Source: Bradyrhizobium sp. SRL28
Lineage (GTDB): Bacteria > Pseudomonadota > Alphaproteobacteria > Rhizobiales > Xanthobacteraceae
Length of the DNA stretch: 64,000 bases
Direction: 5' to 3'
Assembly (NCBI RefSeq): GCF_018596315.1
Contig: NZ_JAHEAG010000027.1
Coordinates: forward strand, 32,871 to 96,870
Position numbers and translations under genes: made by a program. The notes under the pieces were generated by a model. That model worked only from the letters and a program-made list of their open reading frames with translations, had not been told where the DNA came from and did not search any database. Below are positions 34,968-44,227 of this stretch, one piece after another. How positions within the stretch are numbered: position 1 is the first letter of the stretch; each line of letters opens with the position of its first letter.

Positions 34968-35966
34968 ATGCTAAACCCCAATCTTACGCGCCGACGCATG
35001 ATCGCCATTGCTGCGACGGCAGCCGGGTCGGCATTCCTGGCCGGTGGCAGAACCGCTCAGGCGGGCGATCCCGTGCGGTGGTACGGATCGGCACTCGGCG
35101 CACAAGTCTCGATCGAGATTTATCACCCGGACCGAGTCGAGGCCAGACGGCTTGTTGCGCGATGCGTCCTGGACGTGCAGCGGTTGGAGCAGCAGTTCAG
35201 TCTGTACCGGGCCGACTCCGCGATCTGCGCCCTCAACCGCACTGGTATTCTTGTCTCTCCCGACGCCGACATGGTGGCGCTGCTGAAAGCCTCGCTGTTT
35301 TTTGCTGATCTGACAGACAGCGCCTTCGATCCAACAGTGCAGCCGCTGTGGCAGCTTTATGCGGATCATTTCTCTTCGGAGAGGCCCGATTCGGAAGGGC
35401 CATCGCCCCAGAGGCTGGCCGAAACGCTCGCGAAGGTCGGCCGTAATAGGCTTCTTGTGAGTGCGGATCGCGTCGCTCTCGTCGAGCGTGGCGCCGCAAT
35501 TACTCTGAACGGCATCGCGCAGGGATACGCTACGGACCGCGTCGTCGAGAAGTTGCACAGCGCGGGCCTGTCGACGACGCTGGTCAATATGGGCGAGATA
35601 CGGGCGATCGGAGCGAGACCCGAGGGCACGCCGTGGCGCGTGGGTCTCGCCGATCCCGATAAACCCGGTACGCTCACCGAAACCATCGACCTTGTCGATC
35701 GCGCGGTCGCGACATCCGCGGGCGCTGGATTTCGTTTCGACTCCACTGGCCGTTTTACGCATCTGTTCGATCCAAAGACGGGACGGAGCCCGTCGCTGTA
35801 CAGCACCGTGAGCGCGATTGCGCCAACTGCCACCGAAGCGGATGCGCTTTCGACCGCGTTCAGCCTGATGCCGTTGTCGCGGATCCGGGACATCGTGGCT
35901 ATGCGACCGAACGTTCAGGCTCGCATCGTCGAAGCAGGCGGAACCTTGATCATACTGGGTGCTTGA
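34968..35966 (+). CDS. nosX: NosX, ApbE-family FMN transferase
   Basis: A 332-residue flavin transferase. The RRRMIAIAATAAGSAFLAGG start is a twin-arginine signal. The ApbE motifs DSAFDPTVQPLWQLY, LNGIAQGYATDRV and AATSAGAGFRFD...HLFDPKTGRSP are clear. NosX attaches FMN to NosR via Thr. I use the ATG at 34968 after AAGGAG (34957). The stop at 35966 ends the core nos operon; a cytochrome gene follows about 100 bases later. Confidence 0.92.
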   Translation: MLNPNLTRRRMIAIAATAAGSAFLAGGRTAQAGDPVRWYGSALGAQVSIEIYHPDRVEARRLVARCVLDVQRLEQQFSLYRADSAICALNRTGILVSPDADMVALLKASLFFADLTDSAFDPTVQPLWQLYADHFSSERPDSEGPSPQRLAETLAKVGRNRLLVSADRVALVERGAAITLNGIAQGYATDRVVEKLHSAGLSTTLVNMGEIRAIGARPEGTPWRVGLADPDKPGTLTETIDLVDRAVATSAGAGFRFDSTGRFTHLFDPKTGRSPSLYSTVSAIAPTATEADALSTAFSLMPLSRIRDIVAMRPNVQARIVEAGGTLIILGA

Positions 35967-36064
35967 GATGTGCCGGTCCGGCGGCAGTGAGAACGATCGG
36001 ACCGGCCGATCACCCCCGACAAGATGAAGAGTTCTTTCCCAAAGGGGCGAAACAGGAGAGCAGG

Positions 36065-36448
36065 ATGCGTGGATTTGTTTTTGTTGCACTGTTGGCGGTC
36101 GCCGGCGCGGGTGAAGTCAGAGCCCAGGATGCCGCTGCTGGCGAGAAGGTGTTTGGCGTATGCAAGACTTGCCACCAGATTGGCGAAACCGCGAAGAATG
36201 GCGTCGGCCCGGTCCTCAACGGCATAGTTGGCCGCAAGGCGGGCAGCGTTGCCGGCTTTTCATATACAGCCGCCAACAAGGACTCCGGAATCACTTGGGA
36301 TGAGGCCACTTTCCGCGAGTACATCAAGGACCCGAAAGCGAAAATCCCGGGTACCAAGATGATCTATCCTGGTCTGAAGGATGAGCAAAAGACCAACGAC
36401 CTGGTCGCGTTTCTCAAGCAGTTCGATCCCGACGGAAAAAAGAAATAA
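36065..36448 (+). CDS. Class I c-type cytochrome
   Basis: A 127-residue periplasmic cytochrome. Signal MRGFVFVALLAVAGAGEVRA, heme site CKTCH (residues 34-38) and axial Met in GTKMIYPGL show the cytochrome c2/c550 fold. A small soluble cytochrome beside nos could be the electron donor to NosZ. The ATG at 36065 has AGGAGAG upstream; the longer open frame from 35963 overlaps nosX and is not needed. NnrS follows 64 bases downstream. Confidence 0.9.
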   Translation: MRGFVFVALLAVAGAGEVRAQDAAAGEKVFGVCKTCHQIGETAKNGVGPVLNGIVGRKAGSVAGFSYTAANKDSGITWDEATFREYIKDPKAKIPGTKMIYPGLKDEQKTNDLVAFLKQFDPDGKKK

Positions 36449-36512
36449 GCGCGTCCGGGCTGCATGACGGCCCCTTGTCGCCGGTCGTTTTGAGCGGACT
36501 GGACGTTTCCAC

Positions 36513-37724
36513 ATGAACAGGACCACAACACCTGCGCCGCGGCGCCGCGCCTACCGGGGGCCTGCTATTCTGTCCGACGGTTTCCGACCGTTCTTTCTGC
36601 TGGGCGCGATCTATGCCGGGCTTGCCATCCTCGTCTGGCTTCCAGTTTTCCATGGCGAATTGTCGCTGCGTTCGGCGTTCGCGCCACGTGACTGGCACAT
36701 CCATGAAATGCTGTTCGGCTACCTGCCAGCGGTGATGACTGGCTTCCTGTTCACGGCGATTCCAAACTGGACCGGCCGGTTGCCGATTCAGGGCAGGCCG
36801 CTGCTGACGCTGGTTCTGGTCTGGATAGCCGGCCGCGTCGCGGTGACGGCCTCCGCCGAAATCGGCTGGCTGGCGGCGTTCCTGATTGACACCAGCTTCC
36901 TCGCGCTGGTCGCGGCCGCCGCGACGCGGGAAATCCTTGCCGGCAAGAACTGGCTAAATCTTAAGGTGGTCGTGCTGATCACGCTGCTTCTGGCCGGCAA
37001 TGTTGCCTTCCATATCGAAGCCCATGTGAATGGCACCGCCGACGTCAGCATTCGGATCGGCATCGCGACCGTCGTTCTGCTGATCTCGTTGATCGGCGGT
37101 CGGATCATTCCGAGCTTCACTCGCAACTGGCTGGCCCGGGAAAAGCCGGGCCGCCTTCCGGCGCCGTTCGGGCGCCTCGACGTGGCGATCGTGGCAATCA
37201 CCGCCGTGATACTGTTGATTTGGATTGTTCGGCAGGAAGGCGCGTTGGTTGGCACCACGCTCGCCGTTGCAGGATTGTTGCATCTGGTGCGGCTTGGCCG
37301 CTGGGCCGGCGATCGAACCTTTGGCGAGCGCCTGGTACTGATTCTGCACGTTGGCTATGCCTTCGTGCCGCTCGGCTTTCTGTTTGGCGCGGCGTCCGCG
37401 TTCGGTTTGCTTTCCCCAAGCGCGGGACTGCACGCCTGGATGGCAGGATCCGCGGGAATCATGACGCTGGCGGTGATGACGCGCGCAAGCCTCGGTCACA
37501 CCGGCCAGAGATTGATTGCGTCGCTGTCGACCCAGGCCATCTATGCCGCCGCTCTTGTCGCGGTGTTGGCGCGGATCTGCGCCGTGATCGAGACGGCGCA
37601 CAGCGATGCCCTTCTTTACGTCGCGGCAGCCGCCTGGTCAGCCGCTTTCCTCGGCTTCTCCGTCACGTATGGGCCAGCGCTGCTCGGTCTCGACAAGCGG
37701 TCGCGCAAGCAGGCGCGCGCCTGA
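36513..37724 (+). CDS. nnrS: NnrS family heme- and copper-containing membrane protein
   Basis: A 403-residue protein with about 12 helices. Conserved blocks are GFRPFFLLGAIYAGLAI near the N-terminus, DWHIHEMLFGYLPAVMTGFLFTAIPNWTGR and SASAFGLLSP...MTLAVMTRASLGHTGQ, with histidines in place for heme. NnrS proteins are made with nitrite/nitric oxide reductases and protect against nitrosative stress. It follows the nos operon on the same strand with a 64-base gap after the cytochrome gene. No nir or nor gene is in this window. Confidence 0.9.
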   Translation: MNRTTTPAPRRRAYRGPAILSDGFRPFFLLGAIYAGLAILVWLPVFHGELSLRSAFAPRDWHIHEMLFGYLPAVMTGFLFTAIPNWTGRLPIQGRPLLTLVLVWIAGRVAVTASAEIGWLAAFLIDTSFLALVAAAATREILAGKNWLNLKVVVLITLLLAGNVAFHIEAHVNGTADVSIRIGIATVVLLISLIGGRIIPSFTRNWLAREKPGRLPAPFGRLDVAIVAITAVILLIWIVRQEGALVGTTLAVAGLLHLVRLGRWAGDRTFGERLVLILHVGYAFVPLGFLFGAASAFGLLSPSAGLHAWMAGSAGIMTLAVMTRASLGHTGQRLIASLSTQAIYAAALVAVLARICAVIETAHSDALLYVAAAAWSAAFLGFSVTYGPALLGLDKRSRKQARA

Positions 37725-37948
37725 CCTCGATCCACGTCAAATTATGGCGTGAGGCCGATTCGGTAGCAACTTGTGGATCGTAAGGGCATCGCAAATGCAT
37801 GGTCGACAACGCAAGGATCCACTGAATTGATTTAACGGGAGCGCGCGGATCACACCGGGCCCCGCTCCTTCCCCGCAAGCCGGCACTCGTAGCGTACCTT
37901 CCAGGTATGCCTTCGGATTTGATGTCCGATAGGGACAGATTTCCCATG
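37725..37948. other. Intergenic region between convergent nnrS and phaC
   Basis: About 220 bases with no gene. A GGGCCCCGCTCC-type GC-rich patch lies near 37857, but I do not see a clean terminator with a T run. Two convergent genes end here. Confidence 0.3.
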
Positions 37949-39868
37949 CTATTTTTCCAGAACATAGCTTCCCGGCGCGTCCTGGATCGGCGGGAAGGCA
38001 GCACTGCCGACAGCTGCCGCCGGTATTCTCTTTCCGGAACGGGCCTCAAGCCATGTGGTCCAATCGCCCCACCAGCTGCCCTCGTGCTTTTTCGCGCCAG
38101 CCAGCCACGCCGCCGCCGTCCGGGCCGCCGCCGCATCGCCGGTCTCGTCGGTCCAGTGGCCACCTTTGCCTGCGGACGGCGGGTTGATCATGCCGGCGAT
38201 GTGCCCACTCGCTGCGAGCACGAAGCGCGTCTTCGCACTTGTCAGCTGCGCTATCCGCCAAGCCGAGCTCCATGGAACGATGTGGTCCCTCTCGGCGCCG
38301 ATTGCGTAGATGTCCTTGCGAATACGACGCAGATCGATCGGTTGATCGAGAAGAGAGATCTTCCCCGGTTTGACCAGGTTGTTCTCGAGATAGGTGTTAT
38401 GGAGATAGAAGCCGTGCGCCGAGGGGACCATACGGGTGCCATCGTCGTTCCAATAGAGCAGATCGAAGGCGGACGGTTTGTTTCCCATGAGATAGCTGTT
38501 GATGAACGTGTTCCAGATCAAGTCATTGGAGCGCAGAAGATTGAACATCTTCGCCATGTCGCTGCTGTCGAGATAGCCGCGCTCAAGCATGCGTCGCTCC
38601 ATGAACTCGATCTGGGGCTCGTCCATGAAAATAGCTGTATCCCCGACGTCGGAGAAATCCTGCAGCGAAACCATGAAGGTGGCCGGACCGAAGCGGTCGT
38701 CTTCCCGCGCCGCCAAATAGGCCAGCGTCATGGCGAGCAACGTTCCGCCAATGCAGTACCCGACCGGGTTGACAGATGCCGCCCCCGTGATCTCGCGCAC
38801 CACATCGCTCGCGGTCAGTGGCCCATCGGTCATGTAGTCCTCGAACGCGATGCCCTGCATTGATGCGTCCGGGTTTTTCCAGCTGATCATGAATACCGAG
38901 AAGCCATGCTCGACGAGGAAGCGGACGAGACTGTTCTTGGGCTGCAGGTCGAGAATGTAGAACTTGTTGATCCAGGGCGGAATGAACAGCAGCGGTACCG
39001 CGTAGGTCTGCGTGGTGAGCGGCGCATACTGGATCAGCTCGATGAGGCGGTTTCGGTAGACGACCTTCCCTTGCGTGATGGCGAGGTTCTTTCCTGGCGC
39101 GAAAGCTTCGGTGTCGGTCATAGTCATCCGACCCTCGCGCAGATCGGCAACCAGATTACGCAGGCCGTCGGCCACGCTGCCGCCACCCGTTGCCAACGCC
39201 TTGCGAAGAGCCGCCGGGTTCGTCGGCAAAAACAAGGTAGGACTCGTCGCATCGATCAACTGCTGGACGTGGAACATGAGGCGATGCCGTTCGGTCGGAT
39301 CGGGAACCTCCCGGTCAGCTTCCTCGCGAAGCTGGGCGGCGATCGCGAGATAGCACTGCTTGAGGACCCGGAAAAACGGGTGCTGCTCCCATTCCGGCGC
39401 CTCGAAGCGGCGGTCGGCTGCGGGGCCCCGAAGTTTATCTTCGGTGGGCGTCGCCAGTCCCCACCAGCGCGATGCGGAGCCGATCCACGTCTCCGCCGCT
39501 TCCTGCCACAGCCTCATATTCAGTTTTGCGGCCGCCGTTGTCGCGTTCACCGGATCTGCCATCGACCGGGCACCCAGCGTCGAGAGAGCCTGCGTGATCG
39601 CCTCCCAATCCACGGGCAGGAGCTTCTGGAGCGGATTGGCCTGCCACATCTGGTCGATCACGGCGGCGGTGGGCAGTCCGTCGACAGGCATCTGGTCCCG
39701 TGCTGGATCAGGCGCGACAGTGACCGCTGTTTCCAGTACGATGTCGTGGACTATGTCGTGCTGCTGCGCTTCGGTCGCAGGCAGTCGCCGGGGGGCCCGC
39801 GATTTCCTTCGCTCTGGTCGCTGTGGATTGGTGGGCGAAGCGTCAGTGGTGCTGACGGGCAGGCTCAT
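37949..39868 (-). CDS. phaC: Class I poly-3-hydroxyalkanoate synthase
   Basis: A 639-residue polymerase that joins 3-hydroxyacyl-CoA into storage polyester. The PhaC N-terminal domain (NPLQKLLPVDWEAI) is followed by the alpha/beta-hydrolase core. The lipase-like box is GYCIGG, with catalytic Cys, and the Asp and His are in GAERDHIVPW and AASGHIAGMINPP. W in YWNDDGTRMV is also conserved. The ATG at 39868 has CTGGAGGATGCA ahead; an earlier start would add 22 odd residues. Intact. Two phasin genes elsewhere in the window fit PHA granules. Confidence 0.92.
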   Translation of the reverse strand: MSLPVSTTDASPTNPQRPERRKSRAPRRLPATEAQQHDIVHDIVLETAVTVAPDPARDQMPVDGLPTAAVIDQMWQANPLQKLLPVDWEAITQALSTLGARSMADPVNATTAAAKLNMRLWQEAAETWIGSASRWWGLATPTEDKLRGPAADRRFEAPEWEQHPFFRVLKQCYLAIAAQLREEADREVPDPTERHRLMFHVQQLIDATSPTLFLPTNPAALRKALATGGGSVADGLRNLVADLREGRMTMTDTEAFAPGKNLAITQGKVVYRNRLIELIQYAPLTTQTYAVPLLFIPPWINKFYILDLQPKNSLVRFLVEHGFSVFMISWKNPDASMQGIAFEDYMTDGPLTASDVVREITGAASVNPVGYCIGGTLLAMTLAYLAAREDDRFGPATFMVSLQDFSDVGDTAIFMDEPQIEFMERRMLERGYLDSSDMAKMFNLLRSNDLIWNTFINSYLMGNKPSAFDLLYWNDDGTRMVPSAHGFYLHNTYLENNLVKPGKISLLDQPIDLRRIRKDIYAIGAERDHIVPWSSAWRIAQLTSAKTRFVLAASGHIAGMINPPSAGKGGHWTDETGDAAAARTAAAWLAGAKKHEGSWWGDWTTWLEARSGKRIPAAAVGSAAFPPIQDAPGSYVLEK

Positions 39869-40150
39869 TGCATCCTCCAGCGGAAGTTTCCCCAAAAGCC
39901 GAAGCCCGAATTCGGCGGGTTGACTTCCGATCACACGCTGGTGGCCGGAATCTATGCATCAACATTTACGGTCCCGGCCGCTTATGTCGACACACACAGT
40001 TGCGCCGTTGTCCACATGGAGTCTGAGCAAAACAGCTCAATCTTGAGGAATATCTGCATGTACTGTGTGTACCGAAAACCTCACCCGAGTTGATTGACCG
40101 TCTTCGAATGCTTTGGGACAAGCCGAGGAGTGTTGGAGCGGAGGCTGAAT

Positions 40151-40585
40151 ATGAAGAAGCAATCGGGAAAAAGCGGCGATATTCCCATGCTTTTCATTCT
40201 TTGGTTGATTACGTTCACGATGTTGTTCGCGAGCATGTCGCGGGCATCAGGTGCGCCAGTCTTCGAGGTCGAGGCGATTTGCCGAACCGCAATTGCGTCA
40301 ATTATGGGTCGCGATCCGAAGATGATGCAGGTAACTCTAACCACCGGCGACGTACTGTTACTAACTTACGTCCGGCCAATAGACAATTTTGTTTGGAACT
40401 ATAGATGTCGGATAGAAGGCAACCGCGTCCTGTGGGCCAGCGAGCCCGGACGTTGGCGCGACGATCCGAAAGACGAAAAAGTCTTCTTCGAGGTTATCGA
40501 CGGTGGCAAGCAACTCCGCATTATTGAAGATCATGGCGACGGATCGAGCACAAACCAATTGTTCGATCGCGATACGATTCTATGA
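40151..40585 (+). CDS. Secreted hypothetical protein
   Basis: A 144-residue protein with a signal peptide (MLFILWLITFTMLFASMSRASG) and a mature part rich in beta strands (MMQVTLTTGDVLLLTYVRP, YRCRIEGNRVLW). No known motif. The ATG at 40151 follows GGAGGCTGAAT. It is divergent from phaC across 280 bases, so could share regulation. Function unknown; periplasmic location inferred. Confidence 0.55.
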   Translation: MKKQSGKSGDIPMLFILWLITFTMLFASMSRASGAPVFEVEAICRTAIASIMGRDPKMMQVTLTTGDVLLLTYVRPIDNFVWNYRCRIEGNRVLWASEPGRWRDDPKDEKVFFEVIDGGKQLRIIEDHGDGSSTNQLFDRDTIL

Positions 40586-40940
40586 GGGCGGTCAACCAAT
40601 CCTCCGAAAGGTCATGTCGCCTGTGGGTCTTGGCCGTGTAAAAACGCTAAGACGATTGAGGGCTATAGAAGAAGTTATTCGTCCAAGACTGCTTCAGCCC
40701 TCAAACACGCAAACGCATTCAACTTTGAAAGCGTACTGAAGAATGTAATTCTCGCGGCGTTTCGATCTCTCGCGTTTTTACACAGCCAGGGTCAAAAGCT
40801 GCCCCGACAGCCCCAAAGCCCAACTTCCACTTTACCCCCGACAGCGGACTTAACTCGGACATCGCGCCACGTCCGAAAGGTGCCATTGGCGACATACGAG
40901 TTTTTAGGGAAAGAGGCCGCTAACTGAGGCGGCCCTTCCG
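40586..40940. other. Gene-poor stretch with a dispersed repeat
   Basis: No gene recognised. At 40848-40885 AGCGGACTTAACTCGGACATCGCGCC and CGTCCGAAAGGTGCCA belong to a repeat also at 44.80 kb (AGCGGACTCAAGTCGGACATCGCGCGAGGTCCGAAA). Confidence 0.45.
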
Positions 40941-41159
40941 TCACGTCGCGGGCGGCTGAATGTCCGGTGCGAGCAGCTTCGCTTCAGGCAGCGCGCCTGG
41001 TTCGTCCACTTGCAATTTTAGATCGGCCGCTTTGTCTAAAGGAGCTGCGGAAATGTTGGGGGTTACTTTAGCCAACCCAAACAGGATCGCCGCTTGACGC
41101 ACGGAGTACTTTATTCCGATCACGTTTGCTGCCGTGGTATCCCAGCGCGCCGATACCAT
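40941..41159 (-). CDS. Doubtful small protein
   Basis: Seventy-two codons on the minus strand with an ATG at 41159. The predicted product (GIKYSVRQAAILFGLAKVTPN then an acidic, proline-rich tail) is reasonable in composition, but no clear ribosome site and no family is recognised. It lies in repeat-rich DNA and may be chance. Confidence 0.2.
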   Translation of the reverse strand: MVSARWDTTAANVIGIKYSVRQAAILFGLAKVTPNISAAPLDKAADLKLQVDEPGALPEAKLLAPDIQPPAT

Positions 41160-41613
41160 TACGCGCCAGCCGGCGGGGGGAACTGTGTTACAAAGTGAAC
41201 TTTATTTTGGCGGGTGTTCAATATTATACAGACAGCTCGACTGACCTGTACTCTGGTGGCCCCATTACCGATCTTGAAATACTTCCGATCAGCCCAGCCC
41301 CAGCGCTGGGCTTTTCGTTTCCAATGTCCGCTTTGCTGCGTATCCCAAACTAGGCCACTAGGGTTGAACATGCTGTCGAAACTAGGACACCGTGCTGCCC
41401 GATTAAAACACATAACTTCCATGCGAGGCGACGATGCCGCACCCTTGCTGTACGGTTTCCCCAGTACCATGATTGTGCGTTCCGAGACGGGGACGCTCAA
41501 GCAGAAGGAGCGGTCCCGAAGCAAGCCAGCCCCGCACCGGGGCCCGCTCGTGCGAATGCCCATTGCTGTGATTGGCGGCTAACCAACGTCCGCTTTGCTC
41601 CGCATGACGTACT
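41160..41613. other. Repeat-rich stretch without a gene
   Basis: Holds two copies of TGTCCGCTTTGCTGCGTAT/CGTCCGCTTTGCTCCGCAT (41326 and 41588) and other short matches to intergenic DNA of the window. No supportable reading frame. Confidence 0.4.
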
Positions 41614-41847
41614 CTACTCAGACATCGGCTTCTGAAGTTTTCGCTGCTTTTGCAGCGAATTTCGCCTCGTAATTTTAGCCTTCGCAATACGAAGCGCTTC
41701 TGCTCTCGCCGATTGTTTTGTCCTGCCGGCTTCCGGTAACCGGTCAATTGTCGGCTTCTCGGATGGGGATTGGTTAAGCGTTATCGATCCGTGTTCGACG
41801 GGCTGAACGCTCATTGGGCCGATAAAGACAAGTTTGCGACGGGGCAT
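41614..41847 (-). CDS. Possible small basic protein
   Basis: Seventy-seven codons: MPRRKLVFIGPMSVQPVEHGS ... AKITRRNSLQKQRKLQKPM. Strongly basic C-terminus. No good ribosome site upstream of the ATG at 41847, and no family match. Kept as a low-confidence gene because its composition is coherent. Confidence 0.25.
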   Translation of the reverse strand: MPRRKLVFIGPMSVQPVEHGSITLNQSPSEKPTIDRLPEAGRTKQSARAEALRIAKAKITRRNSLQKQRKLQKPMSE

Positions 41848-42097
41848 GTGAGATAACTGTGTACTGGCGAGTTTGTTCTGGATCGTTCGAGACCTAATCG
41901 ATCAGCGATTTTAGCATCGCTTCGAGCTTCCACACAGGCGGCGTGTCGCTCGGGCGGCGGACGGGTATCGAGGGACAGGTTTGCGAGCTGATCCACCAAT
42001 AGTGGCTACTGTCACCGTCGTGATTATCAGGCAGCCTGAAATTGAAGCAATCGAGCCTCAGTTTTTTGGAACCTCGTGGGGCTAGATGCCTTAGCTC

Positions 42098-42325
42098 ATG
42101 ATGAACAAATCTGAGAGAAGTTCCGTGGTTATCTTACCCGTTGAGAGAGCGCTGAGGATATATGGCGCGATTGCCGATCGCTCAGAAGCCAAGGGGTCCC
42201 GCGAGCAGCTCTCGACGCATTTGATGAAATTGTACATTGATGGCGAAAGGAACGAGCACCGGCTAACTGTGCACGGGCTTACCTATCTCAGCCAGTTAGA
42301 TCGGCGACGGGATTCGCGAAATTAA
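42098..42325 (+). CDS. Small hypothetical protein
   Basis: Seventy-five codons starting MMNKSERSSVVILPVERALRIYGAIADRSEA. It looks soluble and partly helical. The ribosome site is weak. The predicted product (LSTHLMKLYIDGERNEHRLTVHGLTYL) has the balance of a real small protein. No family known; stands alone. Confidence 0.35.
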   Translation: MMNKSERSSVVILPVERALRIYGAIADRSEAKGSREQLSTHLMKLYIDGERNEHRLTVHGLTYLSQLDRRRDSRN

Positions 42326-42437
42326 TGGCACGGGCAATACGGTCGGTCTCTCCGACGTAAGGCCGCCTTAGTTGGCGGCTCCCTCGTTTCGAGCCAACAG
42401 TCGTATGCCGGCTAAGGGCGCGCGGCTAAAGAGGCCT

Positions 42438-42620
42438 TTACGTCGGCGCTTGCAGTTGACCGCGAAGCCATACGTTCGTTGTGACAGACTTCATCGGATC
42501 GCCGAGTAGTTCGACCACAGTCTGATGGATGTGATTGCACGCAGGGCATTCGAACGTCCGGATGTCGAAGCCAATAGGGCCAGGGGTAACTCGCGCCAAC
42601 ATGGTTCGCGTTTGGCACAT
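42438..42620 (-). CDS. Small CxxC protein, zinc-ribbon like
   Basis: Sixty residues, MCQTRTMLARVTPGPIGFDIRTFECPACNHIHQ... The pattern MC...MLARV.P...GFDxRTFECPxC is widespread in small rhizobial proteins; here only one CxxC pair (CPAC) plus a His-x-His is kept. The first residues (MCQTR) look like a worn CxxC. Function unknown, probably metal binding. Confidence 0.5.
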   Translation of the reverse strand: MCQTRTMLARVTPGPIGFDIRTFECPACNHIHQTVVELLGDPMKSVTTNVWLRGQLQAPT

Positions 42621-42689
42621 GGACAGAGTGGTCGCAGGATGGTCATGATGCTTCGCCTTCTAGTTCAGGCGGGAGCGTTACAGAACTCT

Positions 42690-43500
42690 CAGTCACCGGT
42701 AGTTGCCGAAGGGGCGGTGATGCAACCAGCATGGAACCAGCGCGATCCCGTCGCCGGTCAATATTGCTCACTTTCGAAAAGTTAACACAGCTTTAGTGTC
42801 GCGGTTTTGCGCCGCCAGGTGAGCAGCCGCTCCCCGACTTCTTTCCAGAGAGCGCGGCCCGTAGAATCTGACCGGCGCAACTGGGCAGTCCGCTTTGCCC
42901 TCAAGAACAGACGTCGCCAGCCGGGCCTGTCAGGTCCGAAAGGTGCCAGATTCGGAAGTGGAAACTCATGCCGAATTGACGTCGAAAACACCCTGTTTAC
43001 CCTTGGGTGCTGTGCTGCCCGCATGGTGTGATCAGATTCCAACACCGGCGGAAAATCAGCTCTATCCCTATTCGGGACACAGTTGCGCCCATCGCCATCC
43101 GCACGCCTTCGGGAAGCTGTCATTGAGGGACGTCAAATCACCGAAAACCGGAACTGTTATGAGTATCATCCCCCTGGACCTTCAAAGACGGTGCGAACGG
43201 CGGTGGGCCGCTCGATTTTCCCGGCCGGTTCCTTCGGCCGTACTTCGAAACCAGCGGCCGGTGAGAGAGAGCCCGCAGATTGCCGCGCCTGCTACATCAA
43301 AAAAAGAACCCGCCGGGTTGAAGCGGCAGGCTTGAGACGTTCGCCGTCGGCGTGAGCGCGGGACCGAAGCCCCCCGCGGCCCACGGGTTTCGATGACCGT
43401 GTTCTTACGGGTCATTATTGGCCAACAACTTGCGATGGGTCCTTCAATTGTTCGGCAACTAATCTCTGGTTGTGCCGAACTAAGTCATTCGGAGCACCCA
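42690..43500. other. Long gene-poor stretch with repeats
   Basis: Contains CTCAGTCACCGGTAGTTGCC at about 42690 (also at 47.84 kb as CTCAGTCACCGATAGTGGC). GGTCAATATTGCTCAC follows at 42756-42771, then TCCGCTTTGC at 42887 and GGTCCGAAAGGTGCCAG at 42933. An inverted repeat AACCC-GGC-GGGTT with C/T-rich tail on the minus strand lies near 43305-43322. No protein gene can be supported. Confidence 0.4.
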
Positions 43501-43501
43501 A

Positions 43502-43768
43502 ATGAGTATGCAGCCTCGTTTTGAGACAGCGCGCGAAACTGCAGTGATTAGTAAGATACTGGCTGATCTTGTCCGCACCGTTCAACTGATCGAATGCGAG
43601 ATCGCGGCCCAAGAAGAGCGCGGCGGCGTTTCCGACCGGTCTGATGTCAAGTATCCAATGCTGGCAAGGACCCTGATCGAGCGGCGCGATAATCTCAAGA
43701 TGACCATCGACGCCCTTGAACAGCGTCTCGCCGAGCGAGCGCCGCACGAGCAAGCAACGGCGGCTTAG
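43502..43768 (+). CDS. Small helical hypothetical protein
   Basis: Eighty-eight residues, predicted all helical: SKILADLVRTVQLIECEIAAQEERGG ... LIERRDNLKMTIDALEQRLAE, with heptad-like leucines suggesting a short coiled coil. GGAGCACCCAA precedes the ATG. A strong terminator lies 60 bases downstream. Similar proteins are common in Bradyrhizobium and have no assigned role. Confidence 0.55.
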   Translation: MSMQPRFETARETAVISKILADLVRTVQLIECEIAAQEERGGVSDRSDVKYPMLARTLIERRDNLKMTIDALEQRLAERAPHEQATAA

Positions 43769-43830
43769 CGCAACGCAAAAGCCATCAGTGCGCATCGCGG
43801 GACAGGACTTATTGAATACCTTCCAATCTC

Positions 43831-43863
43831 AAAGCCCCGCCCATGCCCGTGCGGGGTTTTTTG
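43831..43863 (+). terminator. Rho-independent terminator
   Basis: AGCCCCGC at 43833-43840 pairs with GCGGGG at 43851-43856 across CCATGCCCGT, followed by TTTTTT. It ends the transcript of the helical small protein gene upstream. Confidence 0.75.
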
Positions 43864-43913
43864 CTTTCCGTAGGGCGGGTTCACTTTTTAAGGTATTGCC
43901 TGCATAGTGTCCC

Positions 43914-44030
43914 ATGGCAAAAACAAAAGTGACCTTCAGACCTGTCCGTAACTCGGACGACGACTGGATTATCGTGGCTGAGTACCCGGGCGCTGAACCC
44001 AGAGAAATCACCGGCCTTCACAGCAAGTAA
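43914..44030 (+). CDS. Truncated small hypothetical protein
   Basis: Thirty-eight residues: MAKTKVTFRPVRNSDDDWIIVAEYPGAEPREITGLHSK then TAA. The N-terminal block is that of a family of about 60-70 residues whose beta-hairpin is followed by an A-E-A-x-x-W-L helix. Here that helix is missing because of an early stop. It may still fold as the hairpin only, or be a dead remnant. No strong ribosome site. Confidence 0.4.
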   Translation: MAKTKVTFRPVRNSDDDWIIVAEYPGAEPREITGLHSK

Positions 44031-44227
44031 GCTCGGCGTTCCAATCGCCCCCCCGAAACCAGCCCCGGAATGAAGGCGCGAATTGATTGGATAAGGTTGA
44101 GAGCAGCGGCCCATTTATCTCCGTGATCTGCAATGTCGATCTGAGCATACGGCCGCCCAGACGACGCCTCATACCGGTCGACTTGTAGCCCCAACGAGGC
44201 ATTCAGATCGGAACGCGAGAGAGCCAC
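44018..44227 (-). CDS. Hypothetical protein, probably 5' truncated
   Basis: Sixty-nine codons: SRSDLNASLGLQVDRYEASSGRPYAQIDIADHGDKWAAALNLIQSIRAFI. It looks like the C-terminal part of a larger alpha-beta domain. The open frame continues upstream without a start but with plausible sequence (AAVYHRIRLPDVALS), which suggests loss of the 5' end. The GTG at 44227 is the only start. Family unknown. The 3' end overlaps the end of the opposite small gene by 13 bases. Confidence 0.35.
   Translation of the reverse strand: MALSRSDLNASLGLQVDRYEASSGRPYAQIDIADHGDKWAAALNLIQSIRAFIPGLVSGGRLERRAYLL

Noticed and set aside
34971..36089. 372-residue minus ORF opposite nosX
   Set aside because: Antisense shadow of the ApbE-type nosX gene.
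38906..40093. 395-residue plus ORF opposite phaC
   Set aside because: Antisense shadow; phaC motifs are complete on the minus strand.
43182..43415. Minus-strand ORF MTRKNTVIETRG...
   Set aside because: Arginine-rich low-information frame in repeat DNA with no ribosome site or family.
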